Below are positions 1-7,135 of a stretch of DNA of 64,000 nucleotides, in pieces. Both the position numbers and the translations under genes were made by a program. Within the stretch, counting starts at the first letter, position 1. Each line of letters begins with the position of its first letter. Source of the DNA: Streptococcus infantis (GTDB lineage: Bacteria > Bacillota > Bacilli > Lactobacillales > Streptococcaceae); the NCBI RefSeq assembly GCF_019929665.1, contig NZ_JAHZPZ010000003.1, positions 124,001-188,000 on the forward strand, given 5' to 3'. The notes under the pieces are model-generated. The model worked only from the letters and a program-made list of their open reading frames with translations, did not search any database and was not told the DNA's origin.

Positions 1-145
1 CTTTTTTTGAAAAATAATATTATTTTTATACAAGTTTGCCATTTGAAATTTTTAGATAAAGTAATTTATAAAAAATGATACTGTTAATCTAAATTAAAAA
101 TTACATTTTATTCAATAAATGCTTTTTTTTTTTTAGGAAATATAT

Positions 146-177
146 TATAATAGTTTAAAATAAAAACATTAAAGGAG
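146..177 (+). promoter_or_regulatory. Promoter -10 and ribosome binding site of the DUF4352 gene
   Basis: A TATAAT box lies at 146-151 and an AAAGGAG ribosome binding site at 171-177, eight bases before the ATG. No good -35 is seen; the upstream stretch is T-rich. Bases 1-145 are very AT-rich and hold no gene that I can support. Confidence 0.55.
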
Positions 178-184
178 ATTTCTT

Positions 185-835
185 ATGGCTAAGAAAATCA
201 AAGATGAAAATGGTAACGTTTATGTGAAAAAAACGCCTTTTTATAAAAAATGGTGGTTCATATTAATAATTGTGCTTATTGCATATGGTGCTATTAAAGG
301 AGGAAATGGTAGCAATTCATCACAACAGTCAACTACATCTAATTCAAGTGCTCAAGTAACAACATCAGAAGAAGCAGTTCAAACAAAGGTATCAGAAGAA
401 ACTAAAAAAACAGAAGAGAAAACAACCAAGGCAGAGCATAAGATTGGAGAAATTGTCAAAGTTGGGGATGTTGAATATGTTGTGAATTCGAAATCCTTAT
501 CTCAAAATGTTGGTGGAGAATATGGAAAAACTGCCAACGGTGTTTATTTAATTGTGAATGTAACAGTAAAAAATACTGGCAAAAAATCTATAACAGTTAC
601 TGATGATTTTTTTAAACTTTTAAAAGGTGATACGGAGTATGCAACAGATGGTGCAGCTGGTTTATATGCAAATGAAGAAGCAAAATTCTTCTTATCAGAA
701 TTAAATCCTGAAAATAGCATCACAGGAAATGTGGTATTTGACTTGAGTAATGAGACTGCAAATGCCTCAGGTTTACAGTTACAAGTACAAACAGGTATTT
801 GGGGAACTCAAAAAGGGAAAATCAGTCTAGATTGA
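185..835 (+). CDS. Membrane-anchored DUF4352 protein
   Basis: The 216-residue protein has a short basic cytoplasmic start, one membrane segment (about residues 24-41), a Ser/Thr/Glu-rich linker (about 45-85) and a C-terminal beta-rich domain (about 86-216). The C-terminal domain matches the DUF4352 type, an Ig-like extracellular fold common in Firmicutes surface proteins. There is no lipobox cysteine, so it is predicted to be held by the N-terminal segment with the domain outside the cell. It is monocistronic: it has its own -10 box and a strong terminator directly after the stop. The function is unknown; the family assignment is from pattern recognition. Confidence 0.75.
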   Translation: MAKKIKDENGNVYVKKTPFYKKWWFILIIVLIAYGAIKGGNGSNSSQQSTTSNSSAQVTTSEEAVQTKVSEETKKTEEKTTKAEHKIGEIVKVGDVEYVVNSKSLSQNVGGEYGKTANGVYLIVNVTVKNTGKKSITVTDDFFKLLKGDTEYATDGAAGLYANEEAKFFLSELNPENSITGNVVFDLSNETANASGLQLQVQTGIWGTQKGKISLD

Positions 836-844
836 TAAAATAGT

Positions 845-893
845 AAAAAATGCATAAGTTCAATTTTGTTACATTGACTCTATGCATTTTTTG
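845..893 (+). terminator. Rho-independent terminator after the DUF4352 gene
   Basis: A 12-bp perfect stem (845-856 with 881-892) has its 3' arm ending in six Ts. The A-rich 5' arm could let it work in both directions. Confidence 0.8.
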
Positions 894-962
894 ATTCTTA
901 TTTACTTTTATGCTATTATTTTATAAAAATCAGTAAATGAGAATTCTGGTGGAGGTAAGATA

Positions 963-1400
963 ATGATTTGTATTAGAAGTCAACAGTCAGTTGCTTTAGA
1001 AGACGTTTTACATCTCTATCAGGCAGTTGGTTGGACAAACTATACCAATCAGCCACAGATGTTGGAGCAGGCCTTGTATCACTCACTAGCAACTTATCTT
1101 GCCCGTGATGGTGAGGAAATCGTTGGTTTAGTGCGTCTGGTTGGAGACGGTTTTTCATCCGTTTTTGTCCAGGATTTGATTGTTTTGCCTAGCTATCAGC
1201 GCCAAGGAATTGGTAGTAACTTGATGAAAGAAGCCTTGGCTGACTATAAGGATGCCTATCAAATACAACTAGCGACTGAACAGACAGAAAAAACCTTGGG
1301 TTTTTACCGTTCTCTGGGGTTTGAAACCTTATCTACTTATGATTGTACAGGAATGATTTGGGTGGATCGAAAAAAAATTAAAATAATTCTTTTATCTTAA
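963..1400 (+). CDS. GNAT family N-acetyltransferase
   Basis: This 145-residue protein fits the small single-domain GNAT fold. The acetyl-CoA binding motif A is visible as LPSYQRQGIGSNLM (about residues 77-90), followed by a motif B-like region with GFYRSLGFE. The acceptor substrate cannot be told from sequence. A GGAGG ribosome binding site lies eight bases before the ATG. The stop codon TAA lies inside the first half of the CiaR box that drives the next small RNA, so gene end and promoter overlap. The last residues (KKIKIILLS) look like a read-on into that promoter and may be a lineage-specific tail. Confidence 0.85.
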   Translation: MICIRSQQSVALEDVLHLYQAVGWTNYTNQPQMLEQALYHSLATYLARDGEEIVGLVRLVGDGFSSVFVQDLIVLPSYQRQGIGSNLMKEALADYKDAYQIQLATEQTEKTLGFYRSLGFETLSTYDCTGMIWVDRKKIKIILLS

Positions 1401-1428
1401 GTTAACTTTAAGTTTACTCATGTATCAT
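1396..1428 (+). promoter_or_regulatory. CiaR box and -10 of csRNA copy 1
   Basis: CTTAAG (1396-1401), a 5-bp spacer and TTTAAG (1407-1412) match the known CiaR direct repeat TTTAAG-N5-TTTAAG. The -10 TATCAT at 1423-1428 is preceded by TG. The first half-site contains the stop codon of the GNAT gene. Confidence 0.85.
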
Positions 1429-1433
1429 GTAAT

Positions 1434-1533
1434 CATTAAGTAAAGACCTCCTAACTTTATTTAATAGAAATCCTAAACTTTTCTTTTTCATAATAATCTC
1501 CCTAAAGAAGCCACCAAATCAGGTGGCTTTTTT
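1434..1533 (+). ncRNA. cia-dependent small RNA (csRNA family), copy 1
   Basis: A stretch of about 100 bases starts six bases after the CiaR-controlled -10 box and ends in a strong terminator (stem AAGCCACC/GGTGGCTT, 1508-1533). The middle is unstructured, pyrimidine-rich and carries anti-Shine-Dalgarno runs CCTCCT (1447-1452) and ATCTCCCT (1496-1503). This is the layout of pneumococcal csRNAs, which base-pair with ribosome binding sites, including that of comC. It is nearly identical to copy 2 from the CCTCCT motif to the terminator. The exact 5' end is inferred. Confidence 0.85.
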
Positions 1534-1565
1534 ATGTTCAAATTCAGAAGTTTTAAGGTAGAATT

Positions 1566-1635
1566 GACCACATAATCATCCATTTCGACCACATAGCACC
1601 AAACTATATTTTTTCTTTTTCCTTTTTGTTAAACT
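1566..1635 (+). promoter_or_regulatory. Direct repeat and promoter region of the ABC exporter
   Basis: GACCACATA occurs at 1566-1574 and again at 1587-1595, a 21-bp start-to-start spacing that places both on one DNA face. This spacing is typical of LytTR-type response regulators such as ComE and BlpR. A possible -10 (TAAACT, 1630-1635) lies downstream, followed by an AAAAGGAGG ribosome binding site. The regulator is not in this window. The repeat is seen; its role is inferred. Confidence 0.45.
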
Positions 1636-1661
1636 GAAGGTGTAAAAAGGAGGAAGGAAAT

Positions 1662-2525
1662 ATGATTTTACAAGCAAAAGGCCTCACTAAGAACTATGGA
1701 GACCATACAGCAGTAAAAGATATAAATTTAGAGTTTAAAAAAGGAAGTTTTAACGCAATCTTAGGACCTAATGGGGCTGGCAAATCGACCACGATTTCAA
1801 TGTTAATCGGACTTAAACGAGCTACTAATGGTCAAATCATCTATGCGCCCAATACTAGGATTGGAGTTGTTTTTCAAGCAAGTGTATTGGATGAAAAGTT
1901 GACGGTCAAAGAAAACCTAGCCATTCGTGCCCAGCAGTATAAAGGGATTAAGGGTGGTCGTGTGGAAGATTTAATCAATCAACTAGGATTGACTGCTTTT
2001 CAGAAACAACTTTATGGAACTTTATCAGGAGGACAGAAACGTCGAGTTGACATTGCTCGGGCTCTCCTATCCAATCCCGATATTTTATTTCTAGATGAGC
2101 CTACGACTGGACTAGATATTCAGACTCGCAAATCCATTTGGGATTTATTGTATCGTCTACAAAGAGATGAAGGGATGACTATTATCTTAACGACTCATTA
2201 TCTGGATGAAGCAGATGAGGCAGATCAACTTTATATTATAGATCATGGAAAGGTTATTGCCCAAGGTTCTGCTACTGAAATTAAAAGTGAGTACGCTTCC
2301 AATCTTTTAAAAATTTGTTTTAAAGACAAGCAGGTGGAGAAATTCTTACCTAAAAATATGCCTGTGGAAAAGGAAAATGAGTTTGAGTATAGTCTTTATC
2401 CTAAGAGCCAATTGGAAGCTATTGATTATTTGACCCAAGTTCGTGAGAAGATTGCTAGCTTTGAATTTCGTCCAGGAACTATGGATGATGCCTTCATAGC
2501 CCTTACAGGAAGAGAGGTGCGCTAA
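1662..2525 (+). CDS. ABC transporter ATP-binding protein (ABC-2 exporter type)
   Basis: The 287-residue ATPase energises the exporter formed with the next gene. Walker A is GPNGAGKST (residues 35-43), the signature is LSGGQ (121-125), Walker B is ILFLDEP (141-147), and the H-loop lies in LTTHYLDEADEAD. The C-terminal about 70 residues form a small extra domain, as in drug and bacteriocin-immunity exporters of the CcmA/DrrA type. The stop overlaps the ATG of the permease gene, indicating translational coupling. The 21-bp-spaced direct repeat upstream suggests control by a peptide-responsive regulator, so a peptide or antibiotic substrate is plausible but not shown. Confidence 0.9.
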   Translation: MILQAKGLTKNYGDHTAVKDINLEFKKGSFNAILGPNGAGKSTTISMLIGLKRATNGQIIYAPNTRIGVVFQASVLDEKLTVKENLAIRAQQYKGIKGGRVEDLINQLGLTAFQKQLYGTLSGGQKRRVDIARALLSNPDILFLDEPTTGLDIQTRKSIWDLLYRLQRDEGMTIILTTHYLDEADEADQLYIIDHGKVIAQGSATEIKSEYASNLLKICFKDKQVEKFLPKNMPVEKENEFEYSLYPKSQLEAIDYLTQVREKIASFEFRPGTMDDAFIALTGREVR

Positions 2526-3379
2526 TGTTAGCCTTATTAAAACGTGATTTTTTATTGTATTTTCGTAATCGTTCAGGAGTCTTTTTCTCATTACTGGGAG
2601 CTTTGATTTCCTTTCTACTCTATATCATTTTTTTGCAGAAAAATTTGATGGATGCCTGGTCCCAACTTCCTGATAATAAGAGCCTTTTAAATAACTGGCT
2701 GATGGGTGGAACCTTGGCTGTGACTGGGATTACAACCAGTTTTACAGCTTTGACCCAGATGGTACAAGACCGTGAAAATCAAGTGGATCAGGATCTCTTT
2801 TTGACAGATTTAGGGAGCTGGGGCTTGCAACTGTCTTATCTTATTAGTAGCCTTATCATTTCCTTTGTTATGCAAGCCTTTATGCTTATTGTTATGAGCC
2901 TTTATTTTCAAGAAATTCCAGCTATGAGTAAGCTATTTGAAATAAGTTTAATCATGCTACTAAGTAGTCTCCTTTCAACATTGGTAAATGTACTCTTGAT
3001 TTATCATTTCCAGTCAGTAGATAGTCTGGGTAAATTGGCTACAATTGTAGGTACAGTTTCAGGATTTTTAGTAGGAACTTATGTACCAATGGGAATTCTT
3101 CCTAACTTCGCTCAAGTTCTCATGAAGTGCACACCGGCTACCTATCTTGCTTCTCTCTATAGACAGGTCTTAATGAAGGAGCAATTAGAAACTACATTTA
3201 TGGGGAATAGTAGCTTATTAGAAGAGTTTCAAGAAAAATTAGGAATCCGGCTTAATTGGCAGAACCTTTTAACAAAGGAAGAAACATACTTAATAGTGGT
3301 GAGTATCTGCCTCCTAACTTTTCTGCTTTGGCTGCTAGTAGTTAAAATCTCTAGCAAAAAAATAAAATTTATAGGTTAA
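2525..3379 (+). CDS. ABC-2 type transporter permease
   Basis: The 284-residue membrane protein has about six hydrophobic segments: near residues 20-38, 58-76, 98-128, 138-160, 172-190 and 256-276. This is the usual plan of an ABC-2 permease that pairs as a dimer with the upstream ATPase. It starts at an ATG overlapping the ATPase stop codon. Its own stop codon lies within the CiaR box of csRNA copy 2. The substrate is unknown. Confidence 0.85.
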   Translation: MLALLKRDFLLYFRNRSGVFFSLLGALISFLLYIIFLQKNLMDAWSQLPDNKSLLNNWLMGGTLAVTGITTSFTALTQMVQDRENQVDQDLFLTDLGSWGLQLSYLISSLIISFVMQAFMLIVMSLYFQEIPAMSKLFEISLIMLLSSLLSTLVNVLLIYHFQSVDSLGKLATIVGTVSGFLVGTYVPMGILPNFAQVLMKCTPATYLASLYRQVLMKEQLETTFMGNSSLLEEFQEKLGIRLNWQNLLTKEETYLIVVSICLLTFLLWLLVVKISSKKIKFIG

Positions 3380-3407
3380 GCTAACTTTAAGTCTTCTCTT
3401 GTATCAT
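3375..3407 (+). promoter_or_regulatory. CiaR box and -10 of csRNA copy 2
   Basis: GTTAAG (3375-3380), N5 and TTTAAG (3386-3391) form a CiaR direct repeat with one mismatch. The -10 TATCAT is at 3402-3407. The permease stop codon is part of the first half-site. Confidence 0.85.
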
Positions 3408-3412
3408 ATAGT

Positions 3413-3512
3413 TATTAAGTAAAGGCCTCCTAACTTTATTTAATAGAAATCCTAAACTTTTCTTTTTCATAATAATCTCCCTAAAGAAGCCACCAAATCA
3501 GGTGGCTTTTTT
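3413..3512 (+). ncRNA. cia-dependent small RNA (csRNA family), copy 2
   Basis: It is almost the same sequence as copy 1, including CCTCCT (3426-3431), ATCTCCCT (3475-3482) and the AAGCCACC/GGTGGCTT terminator (3487-3512). It lies between the ABC permease gene and ruvB. Near identity from the CCTCCT motif on points to shared targets and recent duplication or gene conversion between copies. Confidence 0.85.
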
Positions 3513-3531
3513 GTTTGTAGGCTGGATTTTT

Positions 3532-3545
3532 GCTATAATAGGAAC
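3532..3545 (+). promoter_or_regulatory. Extended -10 promoter of ruvB, predicting a leaderless mRNA
   Basis: Reading TG-C-TATAAT, the -10 box is at 3534-3539 and the ruvB ATG follows after exactly six bases. Transcription would start at or next to the A of the ATG. There is no Shine-Dalgarno sequence in the gap. Confidence 0.65.
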
Positions 3546-4544
3546 ATGAGTAGAATTTTAGATAATGAAATCATGGGTGATGAGGAGTTGGTAGAACGTA
3601 CCCTCCGTCCCCAATATTTACGTGAATATATCGGACAAGACAAGGTCAAGGATCAGCTTCAAATCTTTATCGAGGCAGCAAAAATGCGTGATGAGGCGCT
3701 GGATCATGTTCTTTTATTTGGCCCTCCAGGTCTCGGGAAAACAACCATGGCTTTTGTCATTGCCAATGAATTGGGAGTTAATCTCAAGCAGACATCTGGT
3801 CCCGTTATCGAAAAAGCCGGTGATTTGGTAGCGATTTTGAATGACTTGGAGCCAGGAGATGTTCTTTTTATTGATGAGATTCATCGCTTGCCCATGTCGG
3901 TAGAAGAGGTACTTTACAGTGCCATGGAAGACTTCTACATTGACATCATGATTGGTGCTGGAGAAGCTAGTCGTAGTGTCCATCTAGATTTGCCACCATT
4001 TACCTTGATTGGGGCAACGACACGAGCTGGGATGCTTTCAAATCCTCTTCGTGCCCGTTTTGGGATTACAGGTCACATGGAATATTATACCCATTCTGAC
4101 TTGACAGAGATTGTCGAGCGGACGGCAGATATCTTTGAGATGGAAATCACCCATGAAGCTGCTTCCGAGTTAGCTTTACGCAGTCGTGGAACTCCTCGTA
4201 TTGCTAATCGTCTTCTCAAGCGCGTGCGTGACTTTGCCCAGATTATGGGCGATGGCTTGATTGATGATGTCATTACGGATAAGGCCTTGACTATGCTGGA
4301 TGTAGACCATGAAGGTTTGGACTATGTAGACCAAAAAATCCTTCGCACCATGATTGAGATGTATGGCGGCGGACCTGTCGGTCTAGGAACTCTTTCGGTT
4401 AATATCGCCGAAGAGCGTGAGACAGTAGAGGATATGTATGAACCTTACCTGATCCAGAAAGGATTTATCATGCGAACTCGTTCAGGACGGGTCGCGACAG
4501 CTAAGGCTTATGAACATTTAGGGTATGAATATATTGAAAAATAA
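3546..4544 (+). CDS. ruvB: Holliday junction branch migration helicase RuvB
   Basis: The 332-residue AAA+ motor drives branch migration of Holliday junctions together with RuvA and hands them to RuvC. Walker [10 protein letters not shown] (59-67), Walker B VLFIDEIH (106-113), the sensor region LIGATTRAG and the C-terminal winged helix with [10 protein letters not shown] are present and full length. Neither ruvA nor ruvC is nearby, as is usual in streptococci. The start at MSRILDNE matches the family. It lies six bases after a TATAAT box, so translation is predicted without a leader or ribosome binding site. The 3' end overlaps the next gene by 20 bases. Confidence 0.97.
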   Translation: MSRILDNEIMGDEELVERTLRPQYLREYIGQDKVKDQLQIFIEAAKMRDEALDHVLLFGPPGLGKTTMAFVIANELGVNLKQTSGPVIEKAGDLVAILNDLEPGDVLFIDEIHRLPMSVEEVLYSAMEDFYIDIMIGAGEASRSVHLDLPPFTLIGATTRAGMLSNPLRARFGITGHMEYYTHSDLTEIVERTADIFEMEITHEAASELALRSRGTPRIANRLLKRVRDFAQIMGDGLIDDVITDKALTMLDVDHEGLDYVDQKILRTMIEMYGGGPVGLGTLSVNIAEERETVEDMYEPYLIQKGFIMRTRSGRVATAKAYEHLGYEYIEK

Positions 4545-5097
4545 GACTGAAATCTTAGACTCTTTCAGAGAAAATCCTGACATGATGGCTATTCTGACTA
4601 TCATCTGTGACTTGGAGTTGAAAGATTCTTGGTTGGCGGCTGGTTCAGTTCGAAATTTTATTTGGAATCTCTTGTCAGATAAACCAGCCTTTGACCGTGA
4701 AACGGATGTGGATGTCATTTTCTTTGACCCAGAGGTGAGTTATGAAGAAACGCTGGCAATAGAAAACAAGTTGAGAGAGGATTTTCCCGAGTATCAATGG
4801 GAGCTGAAGAATCAAGCCTATATGCATCAGCATAGTCCCCATACGGAACCGTATGTGAATTCCTGTGACGCTATGAGTAAATATCCCGAACGTTGTACAG
4901 CGATAGGACTTCGCTTGCATGCTGATGCAACTTTAGAGCTCTTTGCTCCTTATGGTTTAGAGGATATTTTGAACTTTCAGGTTTCTCCAACTCCCCATTT
5001 TTTAGAAAATGACGACCGGATGAAGCTTTATCAACAGCGTTTATCTAAGAAAAACTGGCAAGTAAAATGGAAAAATCTCACATTTAAAAATACTTAA
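4525..5097 (+). CDS. Nucleotidyltransferase family protein
   Basis: The 190-residue protein belongs to the small group of Pol-beta-fold nucleotidyltransferases (NTP_transf_6/DUF925 type). The glycine-serine motif AAGSVRN (about 37-43) is followed by the acidic cluster [12 protein letters not shown] (about 57-68), the expected metal-binding site. The conserved C-terminal PTPHF segment is also present. Substrate and role are unknown. It overlaps ruvB by 20 bases in another frame and is probably cotranscribed with it. Its stop codon is embedded in the CiaR box of csRNA copy 3. Confidence 0.85.
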   Translation: MNILKNKTEILDSFRENPDMMAILTIICDLELKDSWLAAGSVRNFIWNLLSDKPAFDRETDVDVIFFDPEVSYEETLAIENKLREDFPEYQWELKNQAYMHQHSPHTEPYVNSCDAMSKYPERCTAIGLRLHADATLELFAPYGLEDILNFQVSPTPHFLENDDRMKLYQQRLSKKNWQVKWKNLTFKNT

Positions 5098-5125
5098 GGA
5101 AACTTTAAGATAGGAGCTGTATACT
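5093..5125 (+). promoter_or_regulatory. CiaR box and -10 of csRNA copy 3
   Basis: CTTAAG (5093-5098), N5 and TTTAAG (5104-5109) form the CiaR repeat. The -10 TATACT at 5120-5125 is preceded by TG. The stop codon of the nucleotidyltransferase gene lies in the first half-site. Confidence 0.85.
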
Positions 5126-5130
5126 TATCT

Positions 5131-5226
5131 CATAAGTTAAGAAGACCTTAACTTATACTCCTAAAACTTTTTCATAATAATCTCCCTATAAAAAAATTAA
5201 GTCGCCCAATCAGGCGGCTTTTTTTT
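5131..5226 (+). ncRNA. cia-dependent small RNA (csRNA family), copy 3
   Basis: It runs about 95 bases from the CiaR-controlled promoter to a terminator with stem GTCGCC/GGCGGC and loop CAATCA (5199-5226). It shares the TTTTTCATAATAATCTCCCT segment with copies 1 and 2, but its 5' half is different and lacks CCTCCT. It may therefore have a partly different target set. Confidence 0.8.
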
Positions 5227-5281
5227 GTTGCGAACTCGAAGTGAGAATGGTTTCTAATAAAGGGCAAACACCGGCGAAATG

Positions 5282-5310
5282 TTGACAAAGGGGAAAGATT
5301 TCTCTAGTAT
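5282..5310 (+). promoter_or_regulatory. Sigma70-type promoter of the membrane protein gene at 5384
   Basis: TTGACA (5282-5287), a 17-bp spacer and TAGTAT (5305-5310) give a good housekeeping promoter about 70 bases upstream of the gene. Confidence 0.6.
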
Positions 5311-5383
5311 AAGAAGTGAGCTAGAGATTTTCTGAGATTAGAGTAAATTGAAGTCCAGTGGTTTGAGAAAGAGATGTTGAACA

Positions 5384-5929
5384 ATGACTAAAAGAATGAA
5401 AAACAATAGGAAACTAGTTAATCTAGGATTGTATCAAAACAAAATAGTCTATTATGACTTAAAAGAAAAGAGACTTTACTTTTCCATTCTCGAAAGAACC
5501 TCTAAGAATCAACACTATTACACTCTTGGACTCACTTTGCTATCTCTCCCCATTATTAGATTGCTGAATGGTTTAACCATTTTTGATATCCCTACTATCA
5601 AATATTCTAGCTTCATTCTATGTTCCTGTCTTTCCTTGCTCATAGGGAAATTTGTAGTTGACTATTATGACAAAGACTTGGATTTATATCCGGCATTGTT
5701 TACAGATATTGAGTACTCAGAGTTCTTAGAAATAGCAAAGAAAAATGGAAATCTTGCTTTCTTATTTATTTGTATTAGTAGTATCAGTTTGATAGGTTCC
5801 TTGATAGTTTACCTGGTCTATGCAAAGTTTTTAGGATTGCTGATTTATTCGGTTCTCTTATTCATTCTCTACATTTGTGTGGTCAATAATGTACATAAAA
5901 GGAATAAAGTGATTAAAAAACTTAACTAG
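5384..5929 (+). CDS. Uncharacterised four-helix membrane protein
   Basis: I do not recognise this 181-residue protein with certainty. The first about 45 residues are basic and soluble. They are followed by two hydrophobic segments (about 47-67 and 73-93), an acidic loop (YYDKDLDLYPALFTDIEYSEF) and two more segments (about 123-145 and 148-168), ending in a basic tail. This resembles the tandem-TM accessory proteins often found near streptococcal bacteriocin or stress loci, but that link is weak. The ribosome binding site is poor. It has its own promoter and stands alone. Confidence 0.6.
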   Translation: MTKRMKNNRKLVNLGLYQNKIVYYDLKEKRLYFSILERTSKNQHYYTLGLTLLSLPIIRLLNGLTIFDIPTIKYSSFILCSCLSLLIGKFVVDYYDKDLDLYPALFTDIEYSEFLEIAKKNGNLAFLFICISSISLIGSLIVYLVYAKFLGLLIYSVLLFILYICVVNNVHKRNKVIKKLN

Positions 5930-6026
5930 TGAAAATCTTCCATATGATTTGGTTGCGGATGGTGAGACGGAAGAATCAGTCTCGTAGAGTGTTATTGATT
6001 AAATTTAAAAAAAGATTGGAGTAAAT

Positions 6027-6226
6027 ATGAGTAACAAAGTATCAATTATGCAAGAAATGTTTAAAAAGAGGGGTCAGATGAACTGGTTCCTGCAGTAACC
6101 ATTATCTTAGATGGTCAGATTAGAAATATCATTGATGCCCTAACAGAACAGAATGGCTATGAAGGCTATCCAGAAGCTATTTCAGATATTCTTCTCAAAG
6201 GAATAGAAAGTATGATAAAAAAATAA
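6027..6226 (+). pseudogene. Small gene interrupted by a one-base frameshift
   Basis: A ribosome binding site (GGAG, 6018-6021) precedes an ATG at 6027. The frame runs MSNKVSIMQEMFKKRG and then stops after 24 codons. Shifting the frame at the GGGG run (about 6075-6078) gives a smooth continuation (SDELVPAVTIILDG onward) to a TAA at 6224-6226. One missing G would explain this, giving an intact protein of about 66 residues. It may be a true slippage mutation, phase variation at a short tract, or a sequencing error. I do not recognise the family. A terminator follows directly. Confidence 0.55.
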
Positions 6227-6250
6227 ATCCGGGAAAGCAAATACAAGAAA

Positions 6251-6276
6251 AAGAGAGCGAAAACCGCTCTCTTTTT
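6251..6276 (+). terminator. Terminator before the pseudouridine synthase gene
   Basis: The stem AAGAGAGCG/CGCTCTCTT (6251-6259 with 6265-6273) is followed by Ts. The T tract runs almost directly into the -10 box of the next gene. Confidence 0.8.
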
Positions 6277-6277
6277 A

Positions 6278-6292
6278 TGATATAATAGCCCT
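6278..6292 (+). promoter_or_regulatory. Extended -10 promoter predicting a leaderless rsuA-type mRNA
   Basis: TG-A-TATAAT has its -10 at 6281-6286, and the ATG follows six bases later at 6293. No ribosome binding site is present. Confidence 0.65.
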
Positions 6293-7015
6293 ATGAGATT
6301 AGATAAATTTTTAGTTGCCTGTGCTGTTGGTAGCCGGACGGAGGTCAAAAACTTTCTAAAGACTGGGGGCGTGACGGTCAATGGCAAAAAGGAAAAATCT
6401 GCCAAGCTGCAAATCAATGAAGACACGGACGAGATTTGTTTTGACGGGCAAAAGTTAGAGTACGAGGAGTTTGTCTACTATATGATGAACAAGCCTCAGG
6501 GGGTTATCTCAGCGACTGAAGATCCTAAACACAAGACAGTTTTGGATTTGTTGGATGACTTAGCTCGTTCAAAGGAAGTTTTCCCAGTCGGTCGTTTGGA
6601 TATTGATACGCATGGACTCTTACTCTTGACCAATGATGGCAAGCTAGCTCATGCTCTTCTTTCCCCTAAACGCCATGTGGATAAGACTTATCTGGCACAG
6701 GTCAAGGGAATCATGACGGATGAAGACATTGAGACATTTGCCCAAGGGATTCCGCTCAAGGACTTTACCTGTCAGCCTGCCAAGCTGGAGCTTGTGTCGG
6801 TGGATACGGAAAAGGATCAAAGTCTGGTCCGAGTGACCATCGCAGAAGGAAAATTTCACCAAGTCAAACGGATGGTAGCCTACTGTGGCAAGGAAGTGGT
6901 GGACTTGCAACGTCTGACCATGGGAACTTTGACCTTGGATGAGGGTTTGAAACGTGGAGAATGGCGTCGTTTAACCAAGGATGAGCTAAAAGCTTTGCTT
7001 GAGAGTGTCCGCTAG
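6293..7015 (+). CDS. 16S rRNA pseudouridine synthase, RsuA family
   Basis: The 240-residue protein has an N-terminal S4 RNA-binding domain (about 1-60, MRLDKFLV...GGVTVNGKK) and a pseudouridine synthase domain. The catalytic-aspartate motif is GRLDIDTHGLLLLTNDG (about 100-116, Asp in RLD), and KFHQVKRM lies near the C terminus. Family members convert U516 of 16S rRNA to pseudouridine; the exact site here is inferred. The ATG lies six bases from a TATAAT box, so the mRNA is predicted to be leaderless. A weak terminator follows at 7047-7071. Confidence 0.92.
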   Translation: MRLDKFLVACAVGSRTEVKNFLKTGGVTVNGKKEKSAKLQINEDTDEICFDGQKLEYEEFVYYMMNKPQGVISATEDPKHKTVLDLLDDLARSKEVFPVGRLDIDTHGLLLLTNDGKLAHALLSPKRHVDKTYLAQVKGIMTDEDIETFAQGIPLKDFTCQPAKLELVSVDTEKDQSLVRVTIAEGKFHQVKRMVAYCGKEVVDLQRLTMGTLTLDEGLKRGEWRRLTKDELKALLESVR

Positions 7016-7046
7016 TGATAGTAGCACTATGAAATATTAGGAAAAT

Positions 7047-7071
7047 GCGAGGAAAATATCCTTGCCTTTTT
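7047..7071 (+). terminator. Terminator after the pseudouridine synthase gene
   Basis: The stem GCGAGGA/TCCTTGC (7047-7053 with 7059-7065) has one internal mismatch and is followed by a T run at 7067-7071. Confidence 0.6.
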
Positions 7072-7081
7072 CAGTTTTTGG

Positions 7082-7109
7082 TTGCTTCCTTTGTGAAAAG
7101 AGTTATAAT
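7082..7109 (+). promoter_or_regulatory. Promoter of pepC
   Basis: TTGCTT (7082-7087), a 16-bp spacer and TATAAT (7104-7109). An AAAGGAGG ribosome binding site precedes the ATG. Confidence 0.65.
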
Positions 7110-7135
7110 AGACAGTAAGAAAAAAGGAGGATTTT

